A program made the position numbers and the translations under genes. Below, one piece after another: positions 55,194 to 63,134 of a DNA stretch of 64,000 nt (the stretch's first letter is position 1; the number at the start of each line of letters is the position of its first letter). The notes below the pieces were generated by a model that was not told where the DNA came from, did not search any database, and was given only the letters and a program-made list of their open reading frames with translations. Location: positions 868,001 to 932,000 of the forward strand of contig CAVOZC010000018.1 of NCBI GenBank assembly GCA_963700865.1. The letters are read 5' to 3'. Source of the DNA: CAVOGJ01 sp963700865. Lineage in GTDB: Bacteria > Planctomycetota > Planctomycetia > Pirellulales > Pirellulaceae.

Positions 55194-55889
55194 GTGCGAA
55201 ACGTTGCCTTCACCATCGGTATCTGCGACGATGCAGGTGTGGGTATCCTCCGGGAGACCCATTTCACGACACTGCTTGCGCGACACCTGTGGTTCGAACG
55301 CCTGATGCCCGCCATCTTTGCCTTTTGCATCCTGTTGGCACACGCCGAAGTGTTGGTCCAGCCTGCCGCGCTGAGTTGGCGATCGCCGATGGACCGACCT
55401 GATCCGACCGCGTGCTTCGTCACGCCCCTGCCCCAGGCCCGGCGCATCGCCGCGGACGTCTATTGCGGTGGTGAGCCGAGCGACGAAGCGGCGTTTGCCC
55501 GCTTACGGAAACTCGGTGTCCAAACCATCGTGAGCGTTGATGGCGCGACGCCCGCTGTCAGGTTGGCTCGCCAGTTTGGGATGCGTTACGTGCACATTCC
55601 GATTGGCTACGACGGCATTCCGGCATCGGCCCAACGATCGCTGGCGCGGGTGGCCCGCGAATTGGAGCGTCCTCTTTATGTTCACTGCCATCATGGTCGT
55701 CATCGGGGCCCTGCCGCGGCGGCCGTGGTTTGCCTGGCGATGGGGGTCATGGACAAAAAGCAGGCCCTGCGGCTATTGGAAGTGTCAGGAACCAGTCACG
55801 ATTATGACGGTCTGTGGCGATCGGTCGAGACCTGCCGGCCGCTTGAGCCGGCGCGGAGGATCCCGAATTGGTCGAGGCCGCCCCGTTGA
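55194..55889 (+). CDS. tyrosine/dual-specificity phosphatase-like protein
   Basis: 231 residues at most. An internal ATG at 55305 begins a hydrophobic signal-like stretch (MPAIFAFCILLAHAEVLV), and that shorter form (194 residues) may be the real start. The catalytic loop YVHCHHGRHRGPAAA fits the HC-x5-R P-loop of cysteine phosphatases. VYCGGEPSDEAAFARLRKLGVQTIVSVDG is the usual N-terminal 'R..qP.......L...Gv.tvidl' part. The general-acid Asp may lie in IGYDGIP. If exported it would act in the periplasm. Its end overlaps the monohaem cytochrome gene by 22 bases, a strong sign of coupling. Confidence 0.78.
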   Translation: MRNVAFTIGICDDAGVGILRETHFTTLLARHLWFERLMPAIFAFCILLAHAEVLVQPAALSWRSPMDRPDPTACFVTPLPQARRIAADVYCGGEPSDEAAFARLRKLGVQTIVSVDGATPAVRLARQFGMRYVHIPIGYDGIPASAQRSLARVARELERPLYVHCHHGRHRGPAAAAVVCLAMGVMDKKQALRLLEVSGTSHDYDGLWRSVETCRPLEPARRIPNWSRPPR

Positions 55890-56215
55890 ATGACGTCGCC
55901 ACCGCGATGGTGAGGATCGATCGGCTGTTTGAAACACTTCCAGATTACGACGCGGCGGCCCCGTTATCCATGTCGTTCGAACCGATCAAAGAGAGTTCGC
56001 AGCGAGCCGTGTTGCTCCGCGAGGAGTTTCGTGAGTTGCTGCGAGTGGGGAACGCCCCGCGTGGCGAGGACTTTGGGAACCGGTTGGCCGAGGCGGAGCA
56101 GTACGCGGCCGATCTGCACGCCGCATTGGTAAACAGGCGGTTCGATAAAGCACGACTCGCCCTGGAATTCCTGCGGAATTCCTGCATCGATTGCCATCAC
56201 CGGTATCGTGACTGA
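55868..56215 (+). CDS. small monohaem c-type cytochrome-like protein
   Basis: 115 residues if the TTG at 55868 is used (inside the preceding gene); an ATG at 55907 is the alternative. All-helical and charged, ending FLRNSCIDCHHRYRD, a single CXXCH haem site at the very C-terminus. This resembles cytochrome c-prime-type four-helix proteins, which also carry the haem motif near the end (CxxCH..yR). No signal peptide is visible with either start, which is odd for a c-type cytochrome. Either the real start is further upstream in another frame or the motif is not used for haem. Overlaps the phosphatase-like gene. Confidence 0.65.
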   Translation: MVEAAPLNDVATAMVRIDRLFETLPDYDAAAPLSMSFEPIKESSQRAVLLREEFRELLRVGNAPRGEDFGNRLAEAEQYAADLHAALVNRRFDKARLALEFLRNSCIDCHHRYRD

Positions 56216-56302
56216 CGCGTTACCTGCTGCAGCCGGTGGATCGGAACGGTACCATACCGATTCACGGTTGGTCTTGGCCTGCATTCCATCGGAGTCATAA
56301 AC

Positions 56303-57634
56303 ATGTTCAAGTTCGTCGGGGCGATCCTTGTTTCGTTGGCAATCGTGGGAGCGGCAGCCAAGGCGGAGAATTGGGCGCATTGGCGGGGGCCGACCGGAAA
56401 CGGCGTGGCGACGGCGGCGCAGCCTCCCTCCGAGTGGAGCGATACCGAGAACGTCAAGTGGAAAGTCGCGATTCCCGGACGCGGATCGGGATCGCCCGTC
56501 ATCTGGGGCAATCAGGTATTTGTGGTGACGGCGGTGGGGGAAGCTGACGAGAGCGCCGACGAGGCGCCGGGAGGCGACCGACGTCAGGCCGGTGGCCGAT
56601 GGGGTGGCCGTGCCGCGGCCCGCGCACTGCCGTCGCTGCAATTCAAGCTGTTCTGCTTTGACCGCGCAACGGGCGAGTTGCTATGGGAGCGGACGGCCGT
56701 CGAGGCCACGCCTCATCAGGGCACGCATTCCACCAACGGTTACGCATCGGCCTCGCCGTGTACCGATGGCCAGCATGTCTATGCCCATTTTGGCTCGCGG
56801 GGTCTTTACTGCTACACGCTGGACGGCACCTTGGTCTGGCAGCGGGATGATCTTGGCAAGATGGACACGCGGAATGGTTTTGGTGAAGGGAGTTCCCCCA
56901 CCTTGGCGGGCGACAAGATCCTGGTCCCCTGGGATCACGAGGGTCCCTCGTGCCTCTACGCGCTGGACAAGCTGACGGGCGCAACATTGTGGCGTACGGA
57001 GCGGGACGAGCCGACTTGTTGGGCCACGCCGCTGGTTGTGGAACATGCGGGCCGTCAGCAGGTGATTATGAACGGACAGAACTACGCGCGAGCCTACGAT
57101 CTGGAGACGGGGAAGGAATTGTGGCGGTGTAGTGGTCAGACGGAACGGCCGGCGGCCTCACCGGTCGCGCGGGATGGGTTGGTGTTTGTCGGTAGTGGTC
57201 ATCGCGGTTCGTTTCTGGCGGCGTTCGGATTGGATGGCGAGGGGGATATTGAGGGAACGAACAGCGTGGCGTGGTTTGTGGAGCGCAACACGCCTGACAT
57301 CGCGTCACCATTATTGTCGGGAGACCGGCTTTACTTTTTCAAGGGCAAGTCGGGCATCTTAACGTGTGTGGATGCCCGGACGGGTCAACCGCATTATCAG
57401 ACGGCTCGGGTGCCGGGATTGGGGAGCATGATTTACGCCTCGCCGGTGGCAGCGGGTGGTTACGTTTATTTGACGGATCGCGAGGGGACGACGGTGGTGA
57501 TTGAGGATGCGGACGTATTGAAGATCGTGGCGACGAATTCGGTGGGGGAAACGGTGGATGCCACGCCGGCTCCGGTGGACGCCGAGTTGTTTATCCGTGG
57601 CGAGCGGCATTTATTTTGCATCGCCAGTCCGTAA
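56303..57634 (+). CDS. PQQ-like beta-propeller repeat protein, secreted
   Basis: 443 residues; GGAG about 12 bases before the ATG. Signal peptide FVGAILVSLAIVGAAAKAE, then the planctomycete opening NWAHWRGPTGNGVA. PQQ-type blades recur: LFCFDRATGELLWERTA, YCYTLDGTLVWQRDDLG, LYALDKLTGATLWRTERDE, AYDLETGKELWRCSG, and YVYLTDREGTTVVIEDAD. A Gly/Arg-rich insert (GGDRRQAGGRWGGRAAARA, about 90-110) interrupts the first blade. Such proteins are very common in Planctomycetes and no enzymatic activity is proved; cofactor binding is doubtful. It lies 87 bases after the cytochrome-like gene and may be in the same transcript. Confidence 0.86.
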   Translation: MFKFVGAILVSLAIVGAAAKAENWAHWRGPTGNGVATAAQPPSEWSDTENVKWKVAIPGRGSGSPVIWGNQVFVVTAVGEADESADEAPGGDRRQAGGRWGGRAAARALPSLQFKLFCFDRATGELLWERTAVEATPHQGTHSTNGYASASPCTDGQHVYAHFGSRGLYCYTLDGTLVWQRDDLGKMDTRNGFGEGSSPTLAGDKILVPWDHEGPSCLYALDKLTGATLWRTERDEPTCWATPLVVEHAGRQQVIMNGQNYARAYDLETGKELWRCSGQTERPAASPVARDGLVFVGSGHRGSFLAAFGLDGEGDIEGTNSVAWFVERNTPDIASPLLSGDRLYFFKGKSGILTCVDARTGQPHYQTARVPGLGSMIYASPVAAGGYVYLTDREGTTVVIEDADVLKIVATNSVGETVDATPAPVDAELFIRGERHLFCIASP

Positions 57635-58093
57635 GCCGCCCCTTTGGCGGAGCTATGGAGTGCGATGATCCTTCACCGCTTTCCCCATCGGCGGAGCCAT
57701 CGTCGCCCAGTTTCGGCGGTACCTTCGCCACTAGCCCGTCCTGGTTGCGGTGCCGGTCTGTGAGCAACTTGGCAGACTCGGTCAACTGAAAACGCCGCCG
57801 TCCGTGTCAGGGCCGGTTAGGCGTGGACGGCATCCATGAGCTGCGGTTCGTGTTGAGCGACCGGATGGTAAAAGACACGTTGGTGAGGGCTATCGAGAGC
57901 GATCGAAGGAACAAATCCCGGCGCGGAGGACCTGTTCTCGGGTGCCGGGGGCGTTGCGGCGGCGGGTCTGCGTATTCATCCGTCTAACGGCGGTTGTTTT
58001 GCGGCGCTGGGCCGGCATCCAGCATCACAAGCGAGTGGCACGATGGAGGTTATACCGAAAGCTGGGATCAGCCCGTGCGGCCGGATGCCGGGA

Positions 58094-58361
58094 AATAGGC
58101 GGACAGCGGATCAGGATAGGCGGAAAGAATTCCGCCTATCGTCGCCGCGAAGAAAAGGAGTCGGTGTTTGGCGGAGAGGGCGTCTTGGTTTGCCAGCGGC
58201 CTATCCGGCTCGCGCGGACATGTCACTAGAGAGGGCGAAATCGCAAATTATTGACACTGCTGGGCTTGCGTCGTATCCTCGGCGGAGCCGCCTGTGCCGT
58301 TGTTGGAAATAGACGGACTGCCCGGGGAGATAGACGGAACCCCGGCGGCCAGATAGGCGGA
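58094..58361. repeat. five copies of a 10-bp motif RATAGRCGGA
   Basis: Copies at 58094, 58115, 58308, 58329 and 58352, all in the same orientation. Within the two groups the steps are 21, 21 and 23 bases, i.e. about two helical turns, which would put the copies on one face of the DNA. The group ends about 90 bases before the first cassette gene. Protein-binding sites are one possibility. Confidence 0.55.
58115..58140. repeat. perfect 11-bp hairpin built on the GATAGGCGGA motif
   Basis: GATAGGCGGAA, loop AGAA, TTCCGCCTATC. The copy at 58352 keeps the left arm and AGAATTCCG, but its right arm has drifted (TATAC), so it looks like a decayed second hairpin. Confidence 0.7.
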
Positions 58362-58452
58362 AAGAATTCCGTATACTAATTGTTATGCGGCCAGGGGTCC
58401 GCTCGGCGGAGACTCGTGAAACATACCTGCAAGAAAGGCCATTGCTCCTCAC

Positions 58453-59010
58453 ATGACGACTTCAGCTGCAAACCATCCATTCTTCAGTTTGCTGCCACTT
58501 TTGGTACTTGCCTTAATTTCACTCTTTTGTCCCATGTCGCATGCACAATCTCCGGCGCCACCCGCGCACGAAGCGCTCATGGAGAAGTTGACAGGCCATT
58601 GGGTAATGACCGGCACGATCGGCAAGCAGGCTGTGGCGCACGACGTGGACGTTGACTGGATCCTCAAACGTCAATATATCCGCATCCACGACGCATCGCG
58701 CGAGAAGGATGCCGACGGAGAGCTCGCATACGAAGCGTGGATACATATCGTGTGGGACAAGGCAAATGCTGAATATGTGGTTATGTGGCTGGACAGTACC
58801 GGCACGACCAACTTTGCCGCTGAGGGCGTGGGGCACGGAAAACCAGACGGCGACCGGATCCCATTCGTATGGAAATCTGAGGACGGGAGCGGCATTCAGA
58901 ATACGTTCGCTTACGATTGCGCGAGCGATACCTGGTCTTGGGCTATTGACAACGTGGACAAGTCCGGGACACCGTCCCCGTTTGCGAGAGTGACGCTGAA
59001 GCGGAAATAG
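58453..59010 (+). CDS. secreted lipocalin/DUF1579-like protein (cassette gene)
   Basis: 185 residues. Signal peptide FFSLLPLLVLALISLFCPMSHAQ, then HEALMEKLTGHWVMTGTIGKQAVAHDVDVDWILKRQYIRIH, which resembles the beta-barrel opening 'l..l.G.W...g....g....g...w.l.gr.i...' of DUF1579/nitrobindin-like proteins. YVVMWLDSTGT and FVWKSEDGSGIQNTFAYD fit further strands. Ligand unknown. An attC site begins 34 bases after the stop, so it is the gene of the first recognisable cassette. The left boundary of that cassette is not visible. Confidence 0.7.
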   Translation: MTTSAANHPFFSLLPLLVLALISLFCPMSHAQSPAPPAHEALMEKLTGHWVMTGTIGKQAVAHDVDVDWILKRQYIRIHDASREKDADGELAYEAWIHIVWDKANAEYVVMWLDSTGTTNFAAEGVGHGKPDGDRIPFVWKSEDGSGIQNTFAYDCASDTWSWAIDNVDKSGTPSPFARVTLKRK

Positions 59011-59044
59011 CCGGAGTGGCTGCGATATTCGCCATATGGAACGC

Positions 59045-59135
59045 GGACGAACCAAGCAATGCACCCGAGTCGCGAAGTCGGGCGTTTTGGAAAGGGTGAA
59101 TCTCTCGTTGCGACCGGGTGATTGCCATCGTCCTG
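59045..59135 (+). mobile_element. attC recombination site 1
   Basis: Left arm ACGAAC, spacer CAAG, CAAT, extra G, CACCCG, extra A, GTCGC. The right arm read in reverse gives GACGAT, GG, CAAT, CACCCG, GTCGC. Paired arms, an unpaired central spacer and two extrahelical bases six positions apart are the structural marks of attC. The R' box is degenerate (GTCC instead of GTTC). Confidence 0.8.
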
Positions 59136-59248
59136 ATCTTGGCTGGCCAGCTTATTGTTAGTCTTCTTTCAGTATCCATGGCAAGGTCTCGACGACACCC
59201 GCATACTGGTTTCGCGACAAAGAATAAAGGCGTTTCCCGCGCGACGTC

Positions 59249-59554
59249 ATGGGACGGAGTTACGAACATTCTCCCGGTGTTTTGAACCTTTTCGGGGATC
59301 ACACACTCGATGGTGCATTCTTCATCGGGCGGCAGCACGCTCAGTATCTTATTCCGTTGTCGGTGGACCAATACGCGGTGGAATGGTGTACCTCATCCAG
59401 CACGCCGTTACCGACCCGCGTGGTTCACCTAAATTGCACTGCTTACAATCGGAATTCTGGTGGGTTTCTGGCCAGTCACGTCGTTTGGATGACCGTATCA
59501 GATAAGCGACAGAACAATCCATTGCACCGGAGTTGCCGTCCGGGCGGGATCTGA
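59249..59554 (+). CDS. possible cassette protein, unknown
   Basis: 101 residues (DHTLDGAFFIGRQHAQYLIPLSVDQYAVEWCTSS...). No family, signal or motif recognised. It is the only plausible frame in this cassette that ends inside the following attC site, as cassette genes often do. An alternative overlapping frame (59155-59505) looks less protein-like. Could also be non-coding. Confidence 0.35.
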   Translation: MGRSYEHSPGVLNLFGDHTLDGAFFIGRQHAQYLIPLSVDQYAVEWCTSSSTPLPTRVVHLNCTAYNRNSGGFLASHVVWMTVSDKRQNNPLHRSCRPGGI

Positions 59555-59598
59555 AATCAACGTCGTTCGCCGCGGCCCGGTGAACGGGGCCGTTCGTT
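59508..59598 (+). mobile_element. attC recombination site 2
   Basis: Left: ACAGAAC, AATC, CATT, extra G, CACCGG, extra A, GTTGCCG. Right arm reversed: ACGAAC, spacer, CGTT, CACCGG, GCCGCGG. Some mismatches in the inner arm, but the spacer and both extrahelical bases are present. Confidence 0.75.
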
Positions 59599-59654
59599 GC
59601 AATGCAATTGAAGTCGCATCTTGAATCTCCATTGGTGTCTTTTTCTTCGTCGCC

Positions 59655-60152
59655 GTGATATTCATCTGGGTTGTAGTCAACCAACTGCCAGGATCAGATG
59701 CCCAGCCTAAGTGGCTTCAAGACGATCATATGGTCATCGTTGTACCGAGATCGCATACGTCACTTGCCGCGTACAGTGTTGCCCGCAACATTTGGACGTC
59801 GATCGACGTTCGTTCGCAACCGTCTGTGGAAATCAAACCAGCCTTGTATCACGGGCTGGCCGCCGCGAAAGTTGGCAACGTGATTTACGCCTACTCCGGA
59901 CAAACGGCATCTTGGGCGTCGCTTAATCTGTCTGACACGACGGCAACCTTTGTGTTTCAAGGCGCGGCCATGAACGTCAAAGACGGTGATTCACTTTATG
60001 TCTTTGGCATCAACTCCCAGGCGTGGTCTGGCATTGACCTTGTCACTGGCCAAGTAATTCTGAGCGGCCACCAAGCTGGCGAACAACCGCATGCACTGGA
60101 GCCGGCGGCCGGGCCGGTTTCAAATGGAGAGTCATCACCGCCGGCCCAGTGA
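59655..60152 (+). CDS. cassette protein of unknown function with N-terminal membrane helix
   Basis: 165 residues from a GTG at 59655; hydrophobic codons continue upstream (VFFFVAVIFIWVVVN), so an ATT or another unusual start about nine codons earlier is possible. After the helix there is a soluble part with repeated strand-like stretches (MVIVVPRSHTSLAAYSVARNIWTSIDV; KVGNVIYAYSGQTASWASLNL; GDSLYVFGINSQAWSGIDLVTGQVI) that resemble blades of a small propeller. Ends within attC 3. No named family. Confidence 0.55.
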   Translation: MIFIWVVVNQLPGSDAQPKWLQDDHMVIVVPRSHTSLAAYSVARNIWTSIDVRSQPSVEIKPALYHGLAAAKVGNVIYAYSGQTASWASLNLSDTTATFVFQGAAMNVKDGDSLYVFGINSQAWSGIDLVTGQVILSGHQAGEQPHALEPAAGPVSNGESSPPAQ

Positions 60153-60168
60153 TGCGTAGCGTTCTGTC
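60079..60168 (+). mobile_element. attC recombination site 3
   Basis: Left: GCGAAC, AACC, GCAT, extra G, CACTGG, extra A, GCCGGCGG. Right arm reversed: ACAGAAC, spacer, GCAT, CACTGG, GCCGGCGG. Perfect pairing of both L segments and GTTCTGT at the right end. Confidence 0.88.
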
Positions 60169-60500
60169 TGAAAAGTGCGCGGTGGTTGCATGGATGGGCG
60201 TGTTTTCAATTGATGGATCGTTGGTTGCACGTTGCGGCGGCAATGAACCACTCGCGCGTGAGTGTGTCGCCGATGGTCCGCTGCGGAGATTTGGCATTGC
60301 TTCGAATTGGAATGCGCGGCGAATTTCGTAGTCCAATTCTTCGTTCTATCGGTCTGTTCCTTCGGCAAAGATGAATCGCCGCAGCATTTGCGCGGTCGAG
60401 TCTCTCACGGAGGCGCGGAGCACACGGAGGGAGTTGTCGATTTTCTCCGTGAGCCCCGTGACTCCGTGAGATCAAATGCAGACGTGTTGGCCGCAAACAC

Positions 60501-60530
60501 TTGGTGCACGGCACCCCGAGTCGGTATGAT
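60501..60530 (+). promoter_or_regulatory. promoter-like motif in copy A
   Basis: TTGGTG, 18-base spacer, TATGAT. The -10 is close to consensus; the -35 matches only in TTG. It is conserved in all three cassette copies and points to the next cassette (201-aa gene at 60702). Confidence 0.4.
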
Positions 60531-60580
60531 GACTGGGTGAAGCGAGCCCCGAGATCATCGTGTTTGCCGCTTCAAAACAG

Positions 60581-60670
60581 ACAGAACAACGAAATGCACG
60601 GGAGCAACGGGTCGCGCGTTTCGGTACTTGTTGACTCCAACTCCGTTGCCCCGTGATTTCAAACGTTCTG
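60581..60670 (+). mobile_element. attC recombination site 4 (end of copy A)
   Basis: Left: ACAGAAC, AACG, AAAT, extra G, CACGGG, extra A, GCAACGG. Right arm reversed: ACAGAAC, GTTTG, AAAT, CACGGG, GCAACGG. Textbook attC layout with a ~30-base variable loop region. Confidence 0.88.
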
Positions 60671-60701
60671 TTGCTCCATCACATTTGACTCAAACGCCCT
60701 T

Positions 60702-61307
60702 ATGGCCGAACGCAACTCCGTCTACATTTTCAAGGGGCCAAGTCTCGATGAGTTTCGCGACGCCGCCATATCGGCTGTCGAGCAACTCGGCGGGAAGCTC
60801 GACTGGGATGCGCGTCCAGAACCGATGAGCGCCAACCTGGTGACTTCACACAACGCCAATGTTCACGCCGCGTATATTCACTGCGATGGATACCGAGCCG
60901 CACAAGCAATCGGGCGTGACCTCGGAATTCCATGGATCAACGTTCGGATTCAAGAAGGCGCCCTCTGGGACTATTCGCTTTATCTAGCGGATTCCCACCT
61001 CGACAATTTCAGTACGATTCCCGAATATTGGGAAGACGATCCCGAATGGATAGCAACGCAAAGGGGCAACCCAAAGGTACTTGCCGATACTTGGTCAATC
61101 GAACAGGATCGAATTGATCGGTATCTCCAACCATGGGGGTATGAAGAAGATGATGCTACAGAGGTCTTTCGAACTACGTTACGTGGTAAGGCGTATCCCG
61201 ACGACGAATTCGAGTATGGCGACATTTGGCAAATGGCTGACTTTATTCGCGCTCTTGCGCTCAAAACCCGAACGTTGACCAACCGCATTGCGTCCCACGC
61301 GGACTAG
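60702..61307 (+). CDS. cassette protein of unknown function, acidic soluble
   Basis: 201 residues (start ATG 60702, about 35 bases after the cassette junction). Cytoplasmic in appearance. Visible stretches: VYIFKGPSLDEFRDAAISAVEQLGGKLDWD, HAAYIHCDGYRAAQAIGRDLGIPWINVRIQEGALWDYSLYLADSHLDNFSTIPEYWEDDPEWIATQ, and GYEEDDATEVFRTTLRGKAYPDDEFEYGDIWQMADFIRAL. Rich in Asp, Glu and Trp, with no catalytic pattern I recognise. It fills its cassette, as expected for integron genes, and its attC begins 28 bases after the stop. A candidate for an unknown defence or immunity protein only by analogy with other cassettes. Confidence 0.7.
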   Translation: MAERNSVYIFKGPSLDEFRDAAISAVEQLGGKLDWDARPEPMSANLVTSHNANVHAAYIHCDGYRAAQAIGRDLGIPWINVRIQEGALWDYSLYLADSHLDNFSTIPEYWEDDPEWIATQRGNPKVLADTWSIEQDRIDRYLQPWGYEEDDATEVFRTTLRGKAYPDDEFEYGDIWQMADFIRALALKTRTLTNRIASHAD

Positions 61308-61334
61308 AGATAGACCCCAAGCAACAACAACGCA

Positions 61335-61430
61335 ACAGAACCAAGGGATGCAGCGGAGCCGGAATTAGCGGACTGGTTCGCTACGCTCTGCGACGATTGT
61401 TCCCGGCCCGCTGATCCCGGTCGTTCTGTC
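61335..61430 (+). mobile_element. attC recombination site 5
   Basis: Left: ACAGAAC, CAAG, GGAT, extra G, CAGCGG, extra A, GCCGG. Right arm reversed: ACAGAAC, GACC, GGAT, CAGCGG, GCCGG. Ends in GTTCTGTC. Confidence 0.88.
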
Positions 61431-61440
61431 GCTACATCCC

Positions 61441-61827
61441 ATGCGTGCCGTAATGGGCGAATCCGAGTCGCAACCAATCAGATCCAAGGCGACTCGTTAC
61501 TTACTCGGAAGCATTGAATGCCTCTTTTGGATTGCCCCGATTGGACTTACGGCTTTCGTTCACGTAGGCGCATCAATGAAGGCAGGCCAACGCTTTGTCG
61601 TGAACAACGCTCGCACGGAGAACGCGGAAACTGCGTACTACTTTGTCGATTCGATTCCATGGGTATTTCATATCTACTGCTTGGTAGTGGCGGCGACCTG
61701 CATAGTTGCCTTAATGAATAGACTTCGCTTTCGTTGGCGATGTCTGACCCTGTTCGCACTTTCTGTTCCGTTAATGTGGTACCTGCCGAAGGCTTCGTTT
61801 CTCATGGGTAAATTCATCGACTGGTAA
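61441..61827 (+). CDS. cassette membrane protein of unknown function
   Basis: 128 residues with about three hydrophobic helices (CLFWIAPIGLTAFVHVG; WVFHIYCLVVAATCIVALM; CLTLFALSVPLMWYLP). No family recognised. The ATG at 61441 lies 17 bases after the cassette junction, leaving little room for its own promoter, so it is probably read from the cassette in front. An ATG at 61453 is an alternative. Confidence 0.6.
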   Translation: MRAVMGESESQPIRSKATRYLLGSIECLFWIAPIGLTAFVHVGASMKAGQRFVVNNARTENAETAYYFVDSIPWVFHIYCLVVAATCIVALMNRLRFRWRCLTLFALSVPLMWYLPKASFLMGKFIDW

Positions 61828-61922
61828 TGCAACACCTTGATTTTGACGACGCAACTGAATTGTGCGATGCTAATCTAACGGGAAGTGGAATACCGAAACG
61901 TGGAAACAAGTGAAACGTTCGC

Positions 61923-62020
61923 GACAGAACAACAAATTGCAGCGGAGCCGAAAATGCCGGGCTGGTTCGCTTCGCTCTGTTGACTTTAATCTCGGCCCGC
62001 TGAATTCGAACCGTTCTGTC
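61923..62020 (+). mobile_element. attC recombination site 6
   Basis: Left: ACAGAAC, AACA, AATT, extra G, CAGCGG, extra A, GCCG. Right arm reversed: ACAGAAC, GGTTCG, AATT, CAGCGG, GCCG. Ends in GTTCTGTC. Confidence 0.88.
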
Positions 62021-62354
62021 TGAAAAGTGCGCGGTGTGCGCTGGGCGTGTTTTCAATTGATGGATCGTTGGTTGCACAGTGCTTGCGGCGGCAATGAACC
62101 ACTCGCGCGTGAGTGTGTCGCGGATGGTCCGCCCTGCGGAGATTTGGCATTGCTTCGAATTGGAATGCGCGGCGAATTTCGTAGTCCAATTATTCGTTCT
62201 AACGGTCTGTTCCTTCGGCAAAGATGAATCGCCGCAGCATTTGCGCGGTCTGAGTCTCTCACGGAGGCGCGGAGCACACGGAGGGAGTTGTCGATTTTCT
62301 CCGTGAGCCCCGTGACTCCGTGAGATCAAATGCAGACGTGTTGGCCGCAAACAC

Positions 62355-62384
62355 TTGGTGCACGGCACCCCGAGTCAGTATGAT
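62355..62384 (+). promoter_or_regulatory. promoter-like motif in copy B
   Basis: TTGGTG, 18 bases, TATGAT, as in copy A. Points to the toxin-antitoxin cassette. Confidence 0.4.
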
Positions 62385-62434
62385 GACTGGGTGAAGCGAG
62401 CCCCGAGGTCATCGTGTTTGCCGCTTCAAAACAG

Positions 62435-62522
62435 ACAGAACAACGAAATGCACGGGAGCAACGGGTCGCGCGTTTCGGTACTTGTTGACTCCAACTCCGT
62501 TGCCCCGTGATTTCAAACGTTC
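62435..62522 (+). mobile_element. attC recombination site 7 (end of copy B)
   Basis: Same arms as site 4. After GTT the sequence switches to CGTCCG of the next cassette, which places the crossover at the G/TT of the R' box, where IntI cuts. Confidence 0.85.
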
Positions 62523-62623
62523 GTCCGATCAAACCTGCGGATGAATCGCCGCTGAAAACCGCTGCAATACAAGAGTTTGCCGCTCTCTTTGGCGTAAGGT
62601 AGAATTAATTCCTGGAGGAACCC

Positions 62624-62854
62624 ATGACTCTCGAATCCATTCTCAGCGGACTTAGCCACAGTGAGAAACTGGCTGCCATGGACCTCTTGTGGCGAGATCT
62701 TTCTAGCGAACCATCTCGATACGTGTCGCCCGAATGGCACGAACGAATCATTGCTGATCGACTGGCAAACCCGGCACCCGGCGAATCGTTACCTCTGGGT
62801 GACGCTAAAACCGAGGTTAAGGATCGACTCAATGCACGTCGAACTCAGGGTTGA
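62624..62854 (+). CDS. addiction-module antitoxin (Unstab_antitox/TIGR02574-like)
   Basis: 76 residues, GGAGG seven bases before the ATG. The pattern MTLESILSGLSHSEKLAAMDLLWRDLSSEP, then SPEWHERIIADRLANPAPGESLPLGDAKTEVKDRL matches small antitoxins of the 'addiction module component' type that pair with ParE/RelE toxins. It should bind and neutralise the product of the next gene, whose start lies 23 bases inside this one. Also likely to repress its own promoter (known for such systems). Confidence 0.85.
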   Translation: MTLESILSGLSHSEKLAAMDLLWRDLSSEPSRYVSPEWHERIIADRLANPAPGESLPLGDAKTEVKDRLNARRTQG

Positions 62855-63134
62855 AGCTAGAGACGACTTAGTCGAAGCCTCAGCATTCTACGACGCCCAG
62901 CGCGACGGATTGGGCGACTACTTCATTGACTGCCTCTTTTCCGACTTGGAAAAACTGGAATCCGAGGCTGGCATTCACGAAATTGCGTATGGACTGCACC
63001 GCAAACTGTCGAAACGATTCCCATTTGCCATCTACTATCGGGTTACGGATCCCATCATTGATGTGGTTGCAATACTGGATTGTCGACGCGACCCTGATGC
63101 CATCGCTCGGCGCCTCGGACGAACCATGCCATGA
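62832..63134 (+). CDS. ParE/RelE-family toxin
   Basis: 100 residues. Family features: HVELRVEARDDLVEASAFYDAQRDGLGDYFIDCL, then YGLHRKLSKRFPFAIYYRVTDPIIDVVAILDCRRDPDAIARRL, with the conserved RRFPFaiyY...d...V.ai.H.rr.p pattern (Cys in place of the usual His). Members poison gyrase (ParE) or cleave ribosome-bound mRNA (RelE); which one cannot be decided here. Overlaps the antitoxin by 23 bases and ends inside attC 8, so the pair exactly fills one cassette. Confidence 0.88.
   Translation: MHVELRVEARDDLVEASAFYDAQRDGLGDYFIDCLFSDLEKLESEAGIHEIAYGLHRKLSKRFPFAIYYRVTDPIIDVVAILDCRRDPDAIARRLGRTMP

Larger units (their letters stand above)
57635..58452. other. gene-free stretch at the edge of the cassette array
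   Basis: 818 bases without a supportable protein gene; several short overlapping frames have no recognisable product. It contains the repeated GATAGGCGGA motifs listed separately. No integrase gene, no attI site and no attC site that I can fold were found here, so the left end of the cassette array is not defined. Confidence 0.5.
60161..60670 (+). mobile_element. repeated ~510-bp cassette without a clear gene, copy A
   Basis: Begins GTTCTGTCTGAAAAGTGCG and ends with its own attC (60581-60670). Nearly the same sequence occurs at 62013 and 63200. Open frames exist on both strands but none has protein-like composition or a ribosome site. Inside are inverted CTCACGGAG / CTCCGTGAG units (60404-60470) and a promoter-like motif. 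Confidence 0.85.
62013..62522 (+). mobile_element. repeated ~510-bp cassette, copy B
   Basis: Near-identical to copy A. The main differences are a changed segment near the left end (GGTGTGCGCTGGGCG), a few indels (GCTTGCGG, GCCCTGCGG) and G/A at the promoter spacer. It ends with attC 7. Confidence 0.85.

Noticed and set aside
57942..58312. Two small plus-strand frames (95 and 89 codons) before the array
   Set aside because: They run through the GATAGGCGGA repeats, are Arg/Cys-rich and have no recognisable product.
57635..58450. An integron integrase (intI) or attI to the left of the cassette array
   Set aside because: Only short frames without tyrosine-recombinase motifs are present, and no attI-like core could be recognised.
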